Assembly: GCA_945898025.1 (NCBI GenBank)
Contig: CAMDGT010000013.1
Span: 1-13,160, forward strand
Length of the DNA: 13,160 nt
Direction: 5' to 3'
Origin: Rickettsia typhi
Lineage (GTDB): Bacteria > Pseudomonadota > Alphaproteobacteria > Rickettsiales > UBA1997
The notes beneath the pieces were generated by a model. The model was given only the letters and a program-made list of their open reading frames with translations, was not told the origin of the DNA and searched no databases. Position 1 is the first letter of the stretch, and every line of letters begins with the position of its first letter. A program made the translations under genes and the position numbers. Positions 1 to 7,953 of this stretch are shown piece after piece.

Positions 1-447
1 GGAAAATTATCGGCTAATCAAGAAGATATTGAAAATGCTGCAAAGATGGCTAAAATTCATGATTTTATAATGAGTTTACCTCAAGAATACAATACTTTAG
101 TTGGTGAGAGGGGGGTTAAGTTAAGTGGAGGCCAAAGACAAAGAATAGCAATTGCTAGAGCTTTTCTTAAAAATTCTTCAATTTTAATTCTCGATGAAGC
201 GACTTCTAGCCTTGATACTGAAACCGAAATTGAAATTCAGCAATCAATAAATGCAATGTTAGATAATAAAACAACAACAGTAATTGCAATAGCTCATCGT
301 CTCTCAACCATAAAGCATTTAGATAGGATTCTTGTGTTAGAAAAAGGTAAAATTATTGAAGATGGAAATTTTGATAATCTTCTAAAAATTGAAAATGGAA
401 AGTTCAAGAAATTGTGGGAATGTCAATTTAATGGTATGGTTTCTTGA
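1..447 (+). CDS. ABC exporter ATP-binding domain, C-terminal fragment (5' end outside window)
   Basis: The frame is open from base 1, so the gene begins upstream; 148 codons and the stop are visible. This is the second half of an ABC ATPase domain. In fragment numbering, the ABC signature LSGGQ is at residues 41-45, preceded by VGERG. Walker B ILILDE is at 61-66, the D-loop SSLD at 69-72 and the switch histidine in AHRLSTI at 99. The VGERG-LSGGQRQRIAIARA pattern and short C-terminal tail are typical of fused permease-ATPase exporters of the MsbA/multidrug/Atm1 group. These act as dimers in the inner membrane and use ATP hydrolysis to move lipids, drugs or peptides. The permease half and Walker A lie outside the window, so the substrate cannot be judged. 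The gene ends 14 bases before the 3' end of the opposing tRNA-Gly, with no clear terminator between. Confidence 0.93.
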   Translation, partial: GKLSANQEDIENAAKMAKIHDFIMSLPQEYNTLVGERGVKLSGGQRQRIAIARAFLKNSSILILDEATSSLDTETEIEIQQSINAMLDNKTTTVIAIAHRLSTIKHLDRILVLEKGKIIEDGNFDNLLKIENGKFKKLWECQFNGMVS

Positions 448-461
448 TTTGAAAAAGTTTA

Positions 462-536
<75 letters not shown>

Positions 537-556
537 ATAGAATATCTAAAACTAAG

Positions 557-586
557 AATATAATATGTAATTTACAGAAATCTAAA
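557..586 (-). promoter_or_regulatory. Candidate promoter of tRNA-Gly
   Basis: On the minus strand, TTTAGA (581-586) is followed after 18 bases by TATATT (557-562), giving a start around 550 and a leader of about 13 bases before the tRNA. Both boxes are imperfect and the region is very AT-rich, so chance matches are likely; an overlapping TATTAT (560-565) is an alternative -10. Confidence 0.3.
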
Positions 587-718
587 AGATAAAAAATAAA
601 TTGCAATCTAATAATTAAAAAAATATTGTTATTTGCTACAAAATCTTATTTTAAGGAGTGTTTGAAGTTATTTTAAGCTTAGATTAAGTCGAATTTGTTA
701 ATTTTTCTTTAAGAATTT

Positions 719-1333
719 ATGAAATTTTTTTTGCTGTTTGTTTTACTTTTTAATGTTGCTTGCATTGAAACGGTTGCCGTTGGAACTGTTGTTGCTGGGG
801 TTGTGGTTTCTCGCGATAAAAATATTGAACAAAGTAAAAATGATGCCTTAATTTCTACTAAAATTAATTTCTCTTTATTGCAAAATAAGTTAAGAGGAAT
901 TGACAGCAACATCAAAGCAACAGTAAGTGAGAACAGGGTATTGCTAACGGGGGCAACAAAAGATATCAATAACGCTAAGAAAGCCTATAATATTGCTTGG
1001 AAAGTTGATGGCGCAGAAGAAGTTATAGATGAAATTAATCTTGAAGAACCAAGAAAAAAAAGTGCGGGTTTTTTTGTCGATGAATTTAATCAATCTATGA
1101 TTGACTCTTTCATAACTACGAAGATTAGGGTTAAAATTCTCGCAGATAGAAAAATATTTTCTGCAAATTATCATGTTATTACTTCTAATCAAGTGGTTTA
1201 TTTAATCGGTTTGGCTCAAAACGATCTAGAGCTAAAGCAGGTTTTCAAAAGAGTTGCAAAAACTTACGGAGTTAAAAAAGTTGTTAATCATGTTATATTA
1301 AAAAATGATAAAAGATATAAAAGATTGCAATAA
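719..1333 (+). CDS. Double BON-domain envelope protein, probable lipoprotein (DolP/OsmY-like)
   Basis: A 204-residue exported protein. Residues 1-14 form a short hydrophobic signal ending in NVAC, with Cys15 as the possible lipidation site. The lipobox is imperfect, because Asn rather than Leu/Val is at -3, so cleavage by signal peptidase I or retention as an anchor is possible. Two BON repeats follow, about residues 42-108 and 128-195, each with the hallmark strand-turn (VLLTG at 74-78, VYLIG at 160-164). BON domains bind phospholipid; the two-BON lipoprotein DolP (YraP) of Gammaproteobacteria sits at the outer membrane and supports its integrity. That role is an inference here. The start is well fixed: an in-frame stop at 710-712 lies just upstream, and ATG 719 is the first start. 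There is no good Shine-Dalgarno close to it. The 3' end overlaps mtaB by 29 bases, implying cotranscription. Confidence 0.87.
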   Translation: MKFFLLFVLLFNVACIETVAVGTVVAGVVVSRDKNIEQSKNDALISTKINFSLLQNKLRGIDSNIKATVSENRVLLTGATKDINNAKKAYNIAWKVDGAEEVIDEINLEEPRKKSAGFFVDEFNQSMIDSFITTKIRVKILADRKIFSANYHVITSNQVVYLIGLAQNDLELKQVFKRVAKTYGVKKVVNHVILKNDKRYKRLQ

Positions 1334-2690
1334 TCAGCAAAATCAAGTTATTACATTTGGTTGTAGGCTTAACATTTTTGAAAGTGAGGCGATAAAAAAT
1401 GCAATTGATATTGCGGGAGAAAAAAACTATATAGTTTTCAATAGCTGTGCGGTTACTGAAAAAGCAGAGCAAGATTTAGCCAAGGCGATTAAAAAAGTCC
1501 GCAAACAAAATCCAGGGGCAAAAATAGTAGTTACAGGCTGTGCTGCGCAAATAGATCCAGAAAAATATGCAATTATGAAAGAGGTTGATTTAGTTTTAGG
1601 AAATACAGAAAAATCAAAGATCGAAAGCTATAAAAATAATTCCATTTTTTTAAAAAATAATCACCAAGCTAATATTCAAAATCATTCGGATCAAATATTT
1701 TTAAAAGCTAGACAAGAAAATAGTTTATTTTTAAATGACGATGATTCAGCAAAGATAAGAGTTAATGACATTATGTCGGTTAGAGAAACAGCTCCTCAGC
1801 TAGTTTCTTATTTTGAAAATCAAACCCGAGCTTTCTTAGAAATTCAAAATGGCTGTAACCATCGTTGCACTTTTTGCATCATACCTTTTGGCAGAGGAAA
1901 TAGCCGTTCAGTGCCATTTGGCGAAATAATTTCTCAATCCCGCAAAATGATTGACGCTGGTCATAAAGAAATTGTGCTTACAGGGGTTGATATTTCAGAC
2001 TACGGAAAAGATTTGCTGGCGCCAATTAATTTAACAAAAATGATAAAGCGAATGCTTGATTTATTGCCTGATTTGCTTAGATTAAGGCTTTCTTCAGTTG
2101 ATGTTGCAGAATTAGATGATGATTTTTGTGAATTACTTGCAACTCAGCCTAGGCTAATGCCATATTTGCATCTTAGCATCCAGTCGGGAGATAATTTAAT
2201 TCTTAAGAGAATGGCAAGAAGACATACTCGTCAAAACATCATTGATTTTTGTGCAAAAGCAAGAAAAGTAAGGCCAGAAATAGCTTTTGGTTGCGATGTT
2301 ATTGCGGGTTTCCCCACGGAAAATGATGAATCTTTTAATAATAGCGTTTCTTTAATCAAAGAATTGGGCTTGGTTTATACTCATATTTTTCCTTATTCTT
2401 CAAGAAAAGGAACTCCTGCCTCAAAAATGCCTCAAATTCCTACTAAAATTATCAAAGAAAGAGCTAGAATATTGAGGGAAGTTGGCAATTTGGAGTTGCA
2501 AAAATTTATGCAAAAAAATATCAATAAAAAAAGTAAAATTTTGCTTGAAAAAAATAATTTTGGAAAAAGTGAAAATTTTCTTGATGTTAAAATCGTTGAT
2601 AATTTTCAAAGCAATCTTAAGGTTGGATCGATAATTGAGGTTGAAATTACCGACATTGAAAATAATCATCTGTTGGCAAAGGTGTTGTAA
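1305..2690 (+). CDS. mtaB: tRNA (N6-threonylcarbamoyladenosine37-C2) methylthiotransferase MtaB
   Basis: A radical-SAM iron-sulfur enzyme of 461 residues that converts t6A37 to ms2t6A37 in ANN-reading tRNAs, stabilising codon-anticodon pairing. The N-terminal methylthiotransferase domain carries its three cluster cysteines at C20 (GCRLN), C48 (NSCAVT) and C79 (TGCAAQ). The radical-SAM motif CNHRCTFC at 184-191 supplies C184, C188 and C191. A basic C-terminal region from about 400 fits the TRAM RNA-binding domain. FGCRLN and the IIPFGRGNSRS context favour MtaB over MiaB or RimO. The start is ATG 1305, overlapping the BON gene by 29 bases; conserved sequence begins at residue 15 and no later ATG precedes it. 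The linker between VLGN (97-100) and the radical-SAM domain is unusually long and Asn/Lys-rich (about 104-165). MtaB is normally a stand-alone gene, so the neighbours say little about function. Confidence 0.95.
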   Translation: MIKDIKDCNNQQNQVITFGCRLNIFESEAIKNAIDIAGEKNYIVFNSCAVTEKAEQDLAKAIKKVRKQNPGAKIVVTGCAAQIDPEKYAIMKEVDLVLGNTEKSKIESYKNNSIFLKNNHQANIQNHSDQIFLKARQENSLFLNDDDSAKIRVNDIMSVRETAPQLVSYFENQTRAFLEIQNGCNHRCTFCIIPFGRGNSRSVPFGEIISQSRKMIDAGHKEIVLTGVDISDYGKDLLAPINLTKMIKRMLDLLPDLLRLRLSSVDVAELDDDFCELLATQPRLMPYLHLSIQSGDNLILKRMARRHTRQNIIDFCAKARKVRPEIAFGCDVIAGFPTENDESFNNSVSLIKELGLVYTHIFPYSSRKGTPASKMPQIPTKIIKERARILREVGNLELQKFMQKNINKKSKILLEKNNFGKSENFLDVKIVDNFQSNLKVGSIIEVEITDIENNHLLAKVL

Positions 2691-2706
2691 ATTTAATAAA
2701 TATTTT

Positions 2707-3153
2707 ATGAAAGATCTATCTAAATTACTTGCTAAAACTGGAGCTACGAAAACAAACGAAGAAAATCACGAAAAGCTTTCTGTTTTTATGAAAAATCAAG
2801 TTAACAAAAAAAATGAAGCTAAAAAGAATCAAAGCAAATCTAAAATAGTTGCAAAATCTATAACTAATAACAATTCTAAGAAAGATGGCGAAACAATGGC
2901 AGAAGGGGTGAATGAAGAATTAGAAGAAATGACGGAAGAAGAGCAGTTAGAAGAGGCGAAGAAAGCATCTCGCAAAAAATCAGAAAATTATGATCAAAGC
3001 AAAATGCTTAAAAAGCTTTTAATGGAAGCCGTTTTAAAGATAGCGGTAGGAAGCACTTTGATAATTGCTGTAGTTTTTGCTATTGTGGAGTTTATGCCAA
3101 TTATAGCTAGTTTTTTTAGCGGCTTCATCATAAAATTAATTGCTGGCAAGTAG
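2707..3153 (+). CDS. Small Lys/Glu-rich protein with hydrophobic C-terminal segment, function unknown
   Basis: A 148-residue protein I do not recognise. Residues 1-70 are Lys/Asn-rich and probably disordered. Residues 71-100 are very acidic, with runs such as EELEEMTEEEQLEEAKK, and may be helical or coiled. Residues about 108-146 are strongly hydrophobic (VLKIAVGSTLIIAVVFAIVEF, then MPIIASFFSGFIIKLI) and fit one long or two closely spaced membrane helices. The layout suggests a tail-anchored membrane protein with a charged cytoplasmic N-terminus. ATG 2707 is 16 bases after the mtaB stop. The same frame extends upstream inside mtaB, but that part has a different composition and merely overlaps, so the later ATG is chosen. 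It is probably cotranscribed with the BON gene and mtaB. Nothing in the sequence reveals a function. Confidence 0.7.
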   Translation: MKDLSKLLAKTGATKTNEENHEKLSVFMKNQVNKKNEAKKNQSKSKIVAKSITNNNSKKDGETMAEGVNEELEEMTEEEQLEEAKKASRKKSENYDQSKMLKKLLMEAVLKIAVGSTLIIAVVFAIVEFMPIIASFFSGFIIKLIAGK

Positions 3154-3178
3154 CAAAATCAATAAAACTATTATTGTC

Positions 3179-3206
3179 TTGACAATTTATTTATTTTAAA
3201 TATAGT
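3179..3206 (+). promoter_or_regulatory. Candidate sigma-70 promoter after the BON/mtaB cluster
   Basis: TTGACA (3179-3184), a 16-base spacer and TATAGT (3201-3206) form a good match to the housekeeping consensus. It lies 25 bases after the small-protein stop and points toward the helicase gene. A start near 3213 would give a 5' leader of about 520 bases or a separate non-coding transcript. Confidence 0.45.
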
Positions 3207-3315
3207 TGTGGAGCTTTGGCATTAGTGGCTACATAATTAATAGTAGCTTAAAATAATAAATTTCCAGCCTTTAAATTAAATTTTAAAATTACTTTAAGGT
3301 TTCAATGCTTAAATG

Positions 3316-3452
3316 TTTTAAATATAGAAAATGATGTACAATCTTTATGCCATTTTCCAATTTTAAACAAAGTAAATTGATGATTTAAAATTTTAGTCAA
3401 TGTTTTTAAATATTTTCTAAATGAGAATTCAATTTAAAATATGGAAAATGAT
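3316..3452 (+). repeat. Three related segments able to form competing hairpins
   Basis: Segment A (3316-3335) and segment C (3433-3452) match at 18 of 20 positions in the same orientation. Segment B (3351-3367) is the reverse complement of C with one base missing: B and C pair over 17 base pairs with a single bulged A (3441) and a 65-base loop. A and B can pair instead through GAAAATG/CATTTTC (3327-3333 with 3351-3357, 17-base loop) plus a further six pairs. The two structures are mutually exclusive, as in attenuators, but low complexity makes a chance origin possible. Confidence 0.45.
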
Positions 3453-3545
3453 ATTAGAGTTAGTTTCTAGTTTATTCTTCTTTTTGGTGTTTCTATATTA
3501 AAATATTGCAAACAATTAATTAGCCTAATATCGCTATACTTATTT

Positions 3546-3565
3546 AATAATCCTTTAGGATTATT
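3546..3565. repeat. Short perfect inverted repeat in the helicase leader region
   Basis: AATAATCCT and AGGATTATT (9-base arms, 3546-3554 and 3557-3565) are separated by two bases. On the plus strand it is followed by TTTAAC. The stem has only two G-C pairs and the T run is short, so it is at best a weak terminator; it could instead be a structural element or protein site. Confidence 0.5.
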
Positions 3566-3658
3566 TTAACAGTTTAGCTTCATTATATTGCTTATTTTTT
3601 GATTACTGCATTTTGTATGAATATGGTTTTCATTGATGAGCTTAAAGTTACTACTAGC

Positions 3659-3689
3659 TTGACAGAGCATAATTAAAACTTCCTATCGT
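3659..3689 (+). promoter_or_regulatory. Candidate proximal promoter of the DEAD-box helicase gene
   Basis: A perfect TTGACA (3659-3664) is followed, after a long 19-base spacer, by TATCGT (3684-3689). It would start transcription about 35 bases before the ATG at 3731. The wide spacer and weak -10 lower confidence. It could serve as the short-leader promoter alongside the distal one at 3179-3206. Confidence 0.35.
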
Positions 3690-3730
3690 AATGTAACTAT
3701 TATTGATAATTAACAAATATTTATATAAAA

Positions 3731-5569
3731 ATGAGTAATGAAATAAAATTTAGCGATCTAGGGCTTTCGCCTGAGATGATGGAGAGGCTTAACAATAAAG
3801 GCTTCGAAAATGCAACCCCAATTCAAGCGCAGGCTATTCCTTTTCTTTTAACCCAAGATCAAGATTTAATCGGTAAGGCACAAACTGGAACTGGTAAAAC
3901 ATTGGCTTATGGCATTCCACTTATTGAGGAATTAAAACCTAATAATAAAAAAGTCCAAGCTATAATTCTAGCTCCAACTCGTGAATTAGCAATGCAGGTT
4001 AGTGAAGAGTTAAACTCTTGTTACTTGTTAAAAAATAGAATAATTGCGGTTTACGGCGGTCAGCCAATAGAAAAACAAATCATGCAGTTGAAAAAAGGTG
4101 TTGATATAGTTGTTGGAACCCCCGGTAGAATAATTGATCATATTGAAAGAAAAACAATTGATCTTTCTCAAATAACTCATTTAGTTTTAGATGAAGCGGA
4201 TGAAATGCTTAATATGGGCTTTGTTGAAGATATCGAAACTATTCTTAAGAGCGCTCCTGCCAATCGTAAAACTATATTATTCTCAGCAACAATGCCTAGT
4301 CATATTGAGAATTTGGCAAAAAAATATATGAAAAATTATCAAATTATTTCGGTAATTAATCGTGCAGATTCTGGCAAAAGTAATATTGAGCAAAGTTTAT
4401 TGGTGGTCGATAGCAGTGATAAGTTTGAAGCTCTATTTCGTATTATTGAAAATGAAGATAAATTTTATGGAATTGTTTTTTGTCGCACCAAAATGGATGC
4501 AGATGATATAGCTAGCAAATTAATTGCTCGTTCATTGAATTCTGAGGCACTTCACGGCAATGTTTCTCAATCTCAAAGAGAGAAAATATTGCAAAAATTC
4601 CGCAATAAAAAAATTAATATTTTAGTGGCGACAGATGTTGCTGCCAGAGGAATAGATGTTGATAATCTTTCCCACGTTGTTAATTATTCTTTACCGCAAG
4701 ATACAGAAAGCTATGTTCATAGAATTGGTAGAACCGGTAGGGCAGGTAAAAAAGGTATAGCGATTACCATTATTACTCCTTCTGAACACCGCAAAGCAAT
4801 GGAAATTCAAAGAGTTACTAATAACAAGCTAAATACTTATGAATTGCCAACTGTTGACAATATTGTGTCTAGTAAAAAGCAAAAAATAAAAAGTAGCATC
4901 AATGAGTTAATGTCTGGTGTTGATTCTTCTAGCTTAGAATTAGCAAGAGAAGTTATGGCAGATTGCGGTGAAGATAATGAGCAAATTATTGCGGCATTGC
5001 TAAAAATGGCCTTCAGGAATCAGTTAGATAAAACTAAGTTCCGTGAATTAAGACAAGTTTCTGTAAAGTCTAGAGATAGTAATTCTAGCTTTGGAGGGTC
5101 TTCTTATAAATCTGGTGGCTACGGAGAAAGAAGTTCTTCTGGTAATAGATCTTCTCGTTTTAATGAGGGTTCTTCTAGAGATAAGGGGGGTTCTTCTCGT
5201 TTTAATGAGGGTTCATCTAGAGATAGAGGTTATTCTCGTAATGAGGGTTCGTCTAGAGATAATGGCTCTTCTCGTAGCTTCAATTCTTCTCAAGGAAACT
5301 ACAGCAACGACTCTAATTATAATGACGATGGTTCTATCCGTCTCTTTATAGCAAAGGGCAGGAATGATAATTTTGATGAATTGTCATTAACAAGCTTCAT
5401 AAAGAAAGAAACAGGAGTGGATTATAAAAATATTAATAATATAAAAATTCTTGATCAATTTTCTTTCTTCGCTACAGAGGCAGGGGATGCTAAAAAGATT
5501 CTGGATATTTTTCAGCAAAAATCGCAGAATGGCAAATCTTTAATCACAAGAGCAAAAGAAAGAAAATAA
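3731..5569 (+). CDS. deaD: DEAD-box ATP-dependent RNA helicase, DeaD/CsdA-like
   Basis: A 612-residue ATP-dependent RNA helicase that remodels structured RNA, probably in ribosome assembly and mRNA turnover. The helicase core spans residues 1-375: Q-motif GFENATPIQ (24-32), motif I AQTGTGKT (50-57), PTRELA (82-87), TPGR (130-133), DEAD (154-157), SAT (185-187), TDVAARGID (301-309) and HRIGRTGR (330-337). A linker (about 376-445) is followed by a Ser/Arg/Gly-rich low-complexity tract (446-531) with a 14-residue tandem repeat. Residues 535-609 resemble the C-terminal RNA-binding domain of DbpA/CsdA. Core plus DbpA-type domain and total length fit DeaD/CsdA better than RhlE, which lacks that domain. 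The start follows IKFSDLGLSPEMM, the usual beginning of the family. No strong Shine-Dalgarno is visible. The long upstream region may carry cold-type post-transcriptional control, as for E. coli csdA, but this is inferred. obg starts 30 bases downstream. Confidence 0.94.
   Translation: MSNEIKFSDLGLSPEMMERLNNKGFENATPIQAQAIPFLLTQDQDLIGKAQTGTGKTLAYGIPLIEELKPNNKKVQAIILAPTRELAMQVSEELNSCYLLKNRIIAVYGGQPIEKQIMQLKKGVDIVVGTPGRIIDHIERKTIDLSQITHLVLDEADEMLNMGFVEDIETILKSAPANRKTILFSATMPSHIENLAKKYMKNYQIISVINRADSGKSNIEQSLLVVDSSDKFEALFRIIENEDKFYGIVFCRTKMDADDIASKLIARSLNSEALHGNVSQSQREKILQKFRNKKINILVATDVAARGIDVDNLSHVVNYSLPQDTESYVHRIGRTGRAGKKGIAITIITPSEHRKAMEIQRVTNNKLNTYELPTVDNIVSSKKQKIKSSINELMSGVDSSSLELAREVMADCGEDNEQIIAALLKMAFRNQLDKTKFRELRQVSVKSRDSNSSFGGSSYKSGGYGERSSSGNRSSRFNEGSSRDKGGSSRFNEGSSRDRGYSRNEGSSRDNGSSRSFNSSQGNYSNDSNYNDDGSIRLFIAKGRNDNFDELSLTSFIKKETGVDYKNINNIKILDQFSFFATEAGDAKKILDIFQQKSQNGKSLITRAKERK
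5150..5265 (+). repeat. 42-base tandem repeat inside the helicase gene
   Basis: Two near-identical 42-base units (5150-5191, 5192-5233) encode SSRFNEGSSRDKGG and SSRFNEGSSRDRGY. A third, shortened unit (SRNEGSSRDNG) runs to about 5266. The third copy has lost 9 bases and keeps the frame. This is an intragenic minisatellite encoding an Arg/Ser/Gly-rich flexible tract, prone to copy-number change. An overlapping 86-codon frame here is a by-product of the repeat. Confidence 0.85.
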
Positions 5570-5587
5570 TAACAACTTTATTTTTAA

Positions 5588-7049
<1,462 letters not shown>

Positions 7050-7055
7050 TTAAAA

Positions 7056-7796
7056 CTAACTAGTTGACAATATTGAATTTTCATTAATTGATTTTAAAAT
7101 TTTAACCATTTTGGCATTTGCTTCTTCTAGCTTGTTGTAATCAATAGATCTAAATACTAAAGATGTTCCCCCTTCAAATGGATAGCTACCCATTGAAACC
7201 TCCGAGTATCTTTTTTGCATTTCGGTTAAAGATTTAGCAATTGCACTTTCGGTAAGGTTTATTTTTATTTCAATTGATTTGATTTTTTTACCAACTTTTA
7301 ACTGCGATTTAGCCACTTCAAACATTGCTTGAAATATTTTTGGAATTCCTGCCATTACAAACACATTGTCAACTCTAAAGCCAGGGGCTGATGACAATGA
7401 ATTTTTTAGTAAAGTTGCTGAACGAGGCATATAAGCCATTTTGAGCCTTGCTTCATTAATATTTTCTACTCCATAGTGTTGGATTAATATTTGTTCAGCG
7501 ATTAAATTTTTTTCAAAGACATCATCAAATGCTTTTGATATTGATTCGCTGGTAATATCGTCGTGAGTAGGGCCTATTCCTCCGCTTGTAAAAACATAAT
7601 CAAATTTATTTCTTAGGCTGTTAACGGCAGAAATTATCTCCGCCTCAATATCGGCAACCACTCTTACTTCTTTGAGGCTGATGCCCATTTCTGTAAGGTT
7701 TTTAGCAAGAAAATTAATATTTTTATCTTCGGTTCTGCCAGATAAAATTTCGTCGCCAATTATTAATAAAGCACTAGTAATAGAATTGTTGGTCAT
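7056..7796 (-). CDS. CinA N-terminal-type protein with molybdopterin-binding (MoaB/MogA-like) domain
   Basis: A 246-residue protein of the CinA N-terminal family (COG1058). The MoCF-biosynthesis fold is shown by GDEILSG (14-20), the nucleotide-site loop TSGGIGPTHDD (70-80) and PGFRVDNVFVMAGIP further on. The nicotinamide-deamidase domain that completes CinA/PncC in other bacteria is absent; the protein stops after the second small domain. In full-length CinA this N-terminal module has ADP-ribose pyrophosphatase activity. The function of the stand-alone alphaproteobacterial form is not established, and no molybdenum-cofactor genes lie nearby. ATG 7796 is 11 bases after the 3' end of tRNA-Arg, so the mRNA is probably produced by reading through that tRNA. 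The gene converges on yraN with a 6-base gap and no evident terminator. Confidence 0.88.
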   Translation of the reverse strand: MTNNSITSALLIIGDEILSGRTEDKNINFLAKNLTEMGISLKEVRVVADIEAEIISAVNSLRNKFDYVFTSGGIGPTHDDITSESISKAFDDVFEKNLIAEQILIQHYGVENINEARLKMAYMPRSATLLKNSLSSAPGFRVDNVFVMAGIPKIFQAMFEVAKSQLKVGKKIKSIEIKINLTESAIAKSLTEMQKRYSEVSMGSYPFEGGTSLVFRSIDYNKLEEANAKMVKILKSINENSILSTS

Positions 7797-7807
7797 TTTT
7801 TTAATTT

Positions 7808-7884
7808 TGGCGTGTTCGGCGGGAATTGAACCCGCAACCCTTGCCTTCGGAAAGCAATACTCTATCCAATTGAGCTACGAACAC
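7808..7884 (-). tRNA. tRNA-Arg (anticodon CCG)
   Basis: On the minus strand a full cloverleaf is seen. The acceptor stem is GTGTTCG/CGAACAC (7878-7884 with 7812-7818), the D-arm contains AGCTCAATTGGATAGAG, the anticodon loop is TTCCGAA (7846-7852) and the T-arm contains GGTTCAATTCC. The anticodon CCG (7848-7850) reads CGG. The discriminator is G and the CCA end is encoded (7808-7810). It lies between lpxK and the cinA-type gene in the same orientation. Confidence 0.97.
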
Positions 7885-7892
7885 TTATTGAT

Positions 7893-7898
7893 ATTATA
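7893..7898 (-). promoter_or_regulatory. Possible -10 box of tRNA-Arg promoter
   Basis: A perfect TATAAT on the minus strand (7898 down to 7893) sits so that transcription would begin at or just before the tRNA 5' end at 7884. The matching -35 position (about 7915-7922) reads AAGCTT or nearby and is a poor match. The tRNA may have its own weak promoter in addition to readthrough from lpxK. Confidence 0.4.
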
Positions 7899-7953
7899 GC
7901 TCTAAATATAAATTTAAGCTTGAGTAATTTAAGTTAAATTGCTGTTTAAATAA

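Larger units (their letters stand above)
3154..3730. other. 577-base non-coding region upstream of the DEAD-box helicase
   Basis: No frame here resembles a protein, and stops are frequent in all six. I do not see a tRNA, tmRNA, RNase P RNA or SRP RNA. It holds promoter-like sequences (3179-3206, 3659-3689), a 9-base inverted repeat (3546-3565) and three related A/T-rich segments at 3316-3335, 3351-3367 (inverted) and 3433-3452. It may be a long 5' leader of the helicase mRNA, a small RNA gene or decayed sequence. Confidence 0.6.

Noticed and set aside
658..687. A perfect AAGGAG (653-658) followed by a nine-codon frame from GTG 658
   Set aside because: The start codon overlaps the AAGGAG itself, so no workable spacing exists, and the motif is too far (about 60 bases) from the BON start at 719 to serve it.
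2635..2706. Upstream extension of the small protein gene into mtaB
   Set aside because: The extra 24 codons lie wholly inside or just after mtaB and differ in character; ATG 2707 directly follows the mtaB stop.
3546..3567. The 9-base inverted repeat as a firm intrinsic terminator
   Set aside because: Only two G-C pairs, a two-base loop and a short T run; it lies about 400 bases after the last upstream gene. Kept only as a repeat.
5091..5351. An 86-codon frame inside the helicase gene
   Set aside because: It is the out-of-frame reading of the Ser/Arg/Gly tandem repeat and has repetitive Leu/Val/Glu content only.
7050..7066. Bidirectional terminator between yraN and the cinA-type gene
   Set aside because: Only 6 bases separate the stops and the only symmetry is an 8-base AACTAGTT at 7058-7065 without a T run.
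7672..7899. Plus-strand 75-codon frame over tRNA-Arg
   Set aside because: It consists of the antisense of the cinA-type gene start and the tRNA, a common false prediction.
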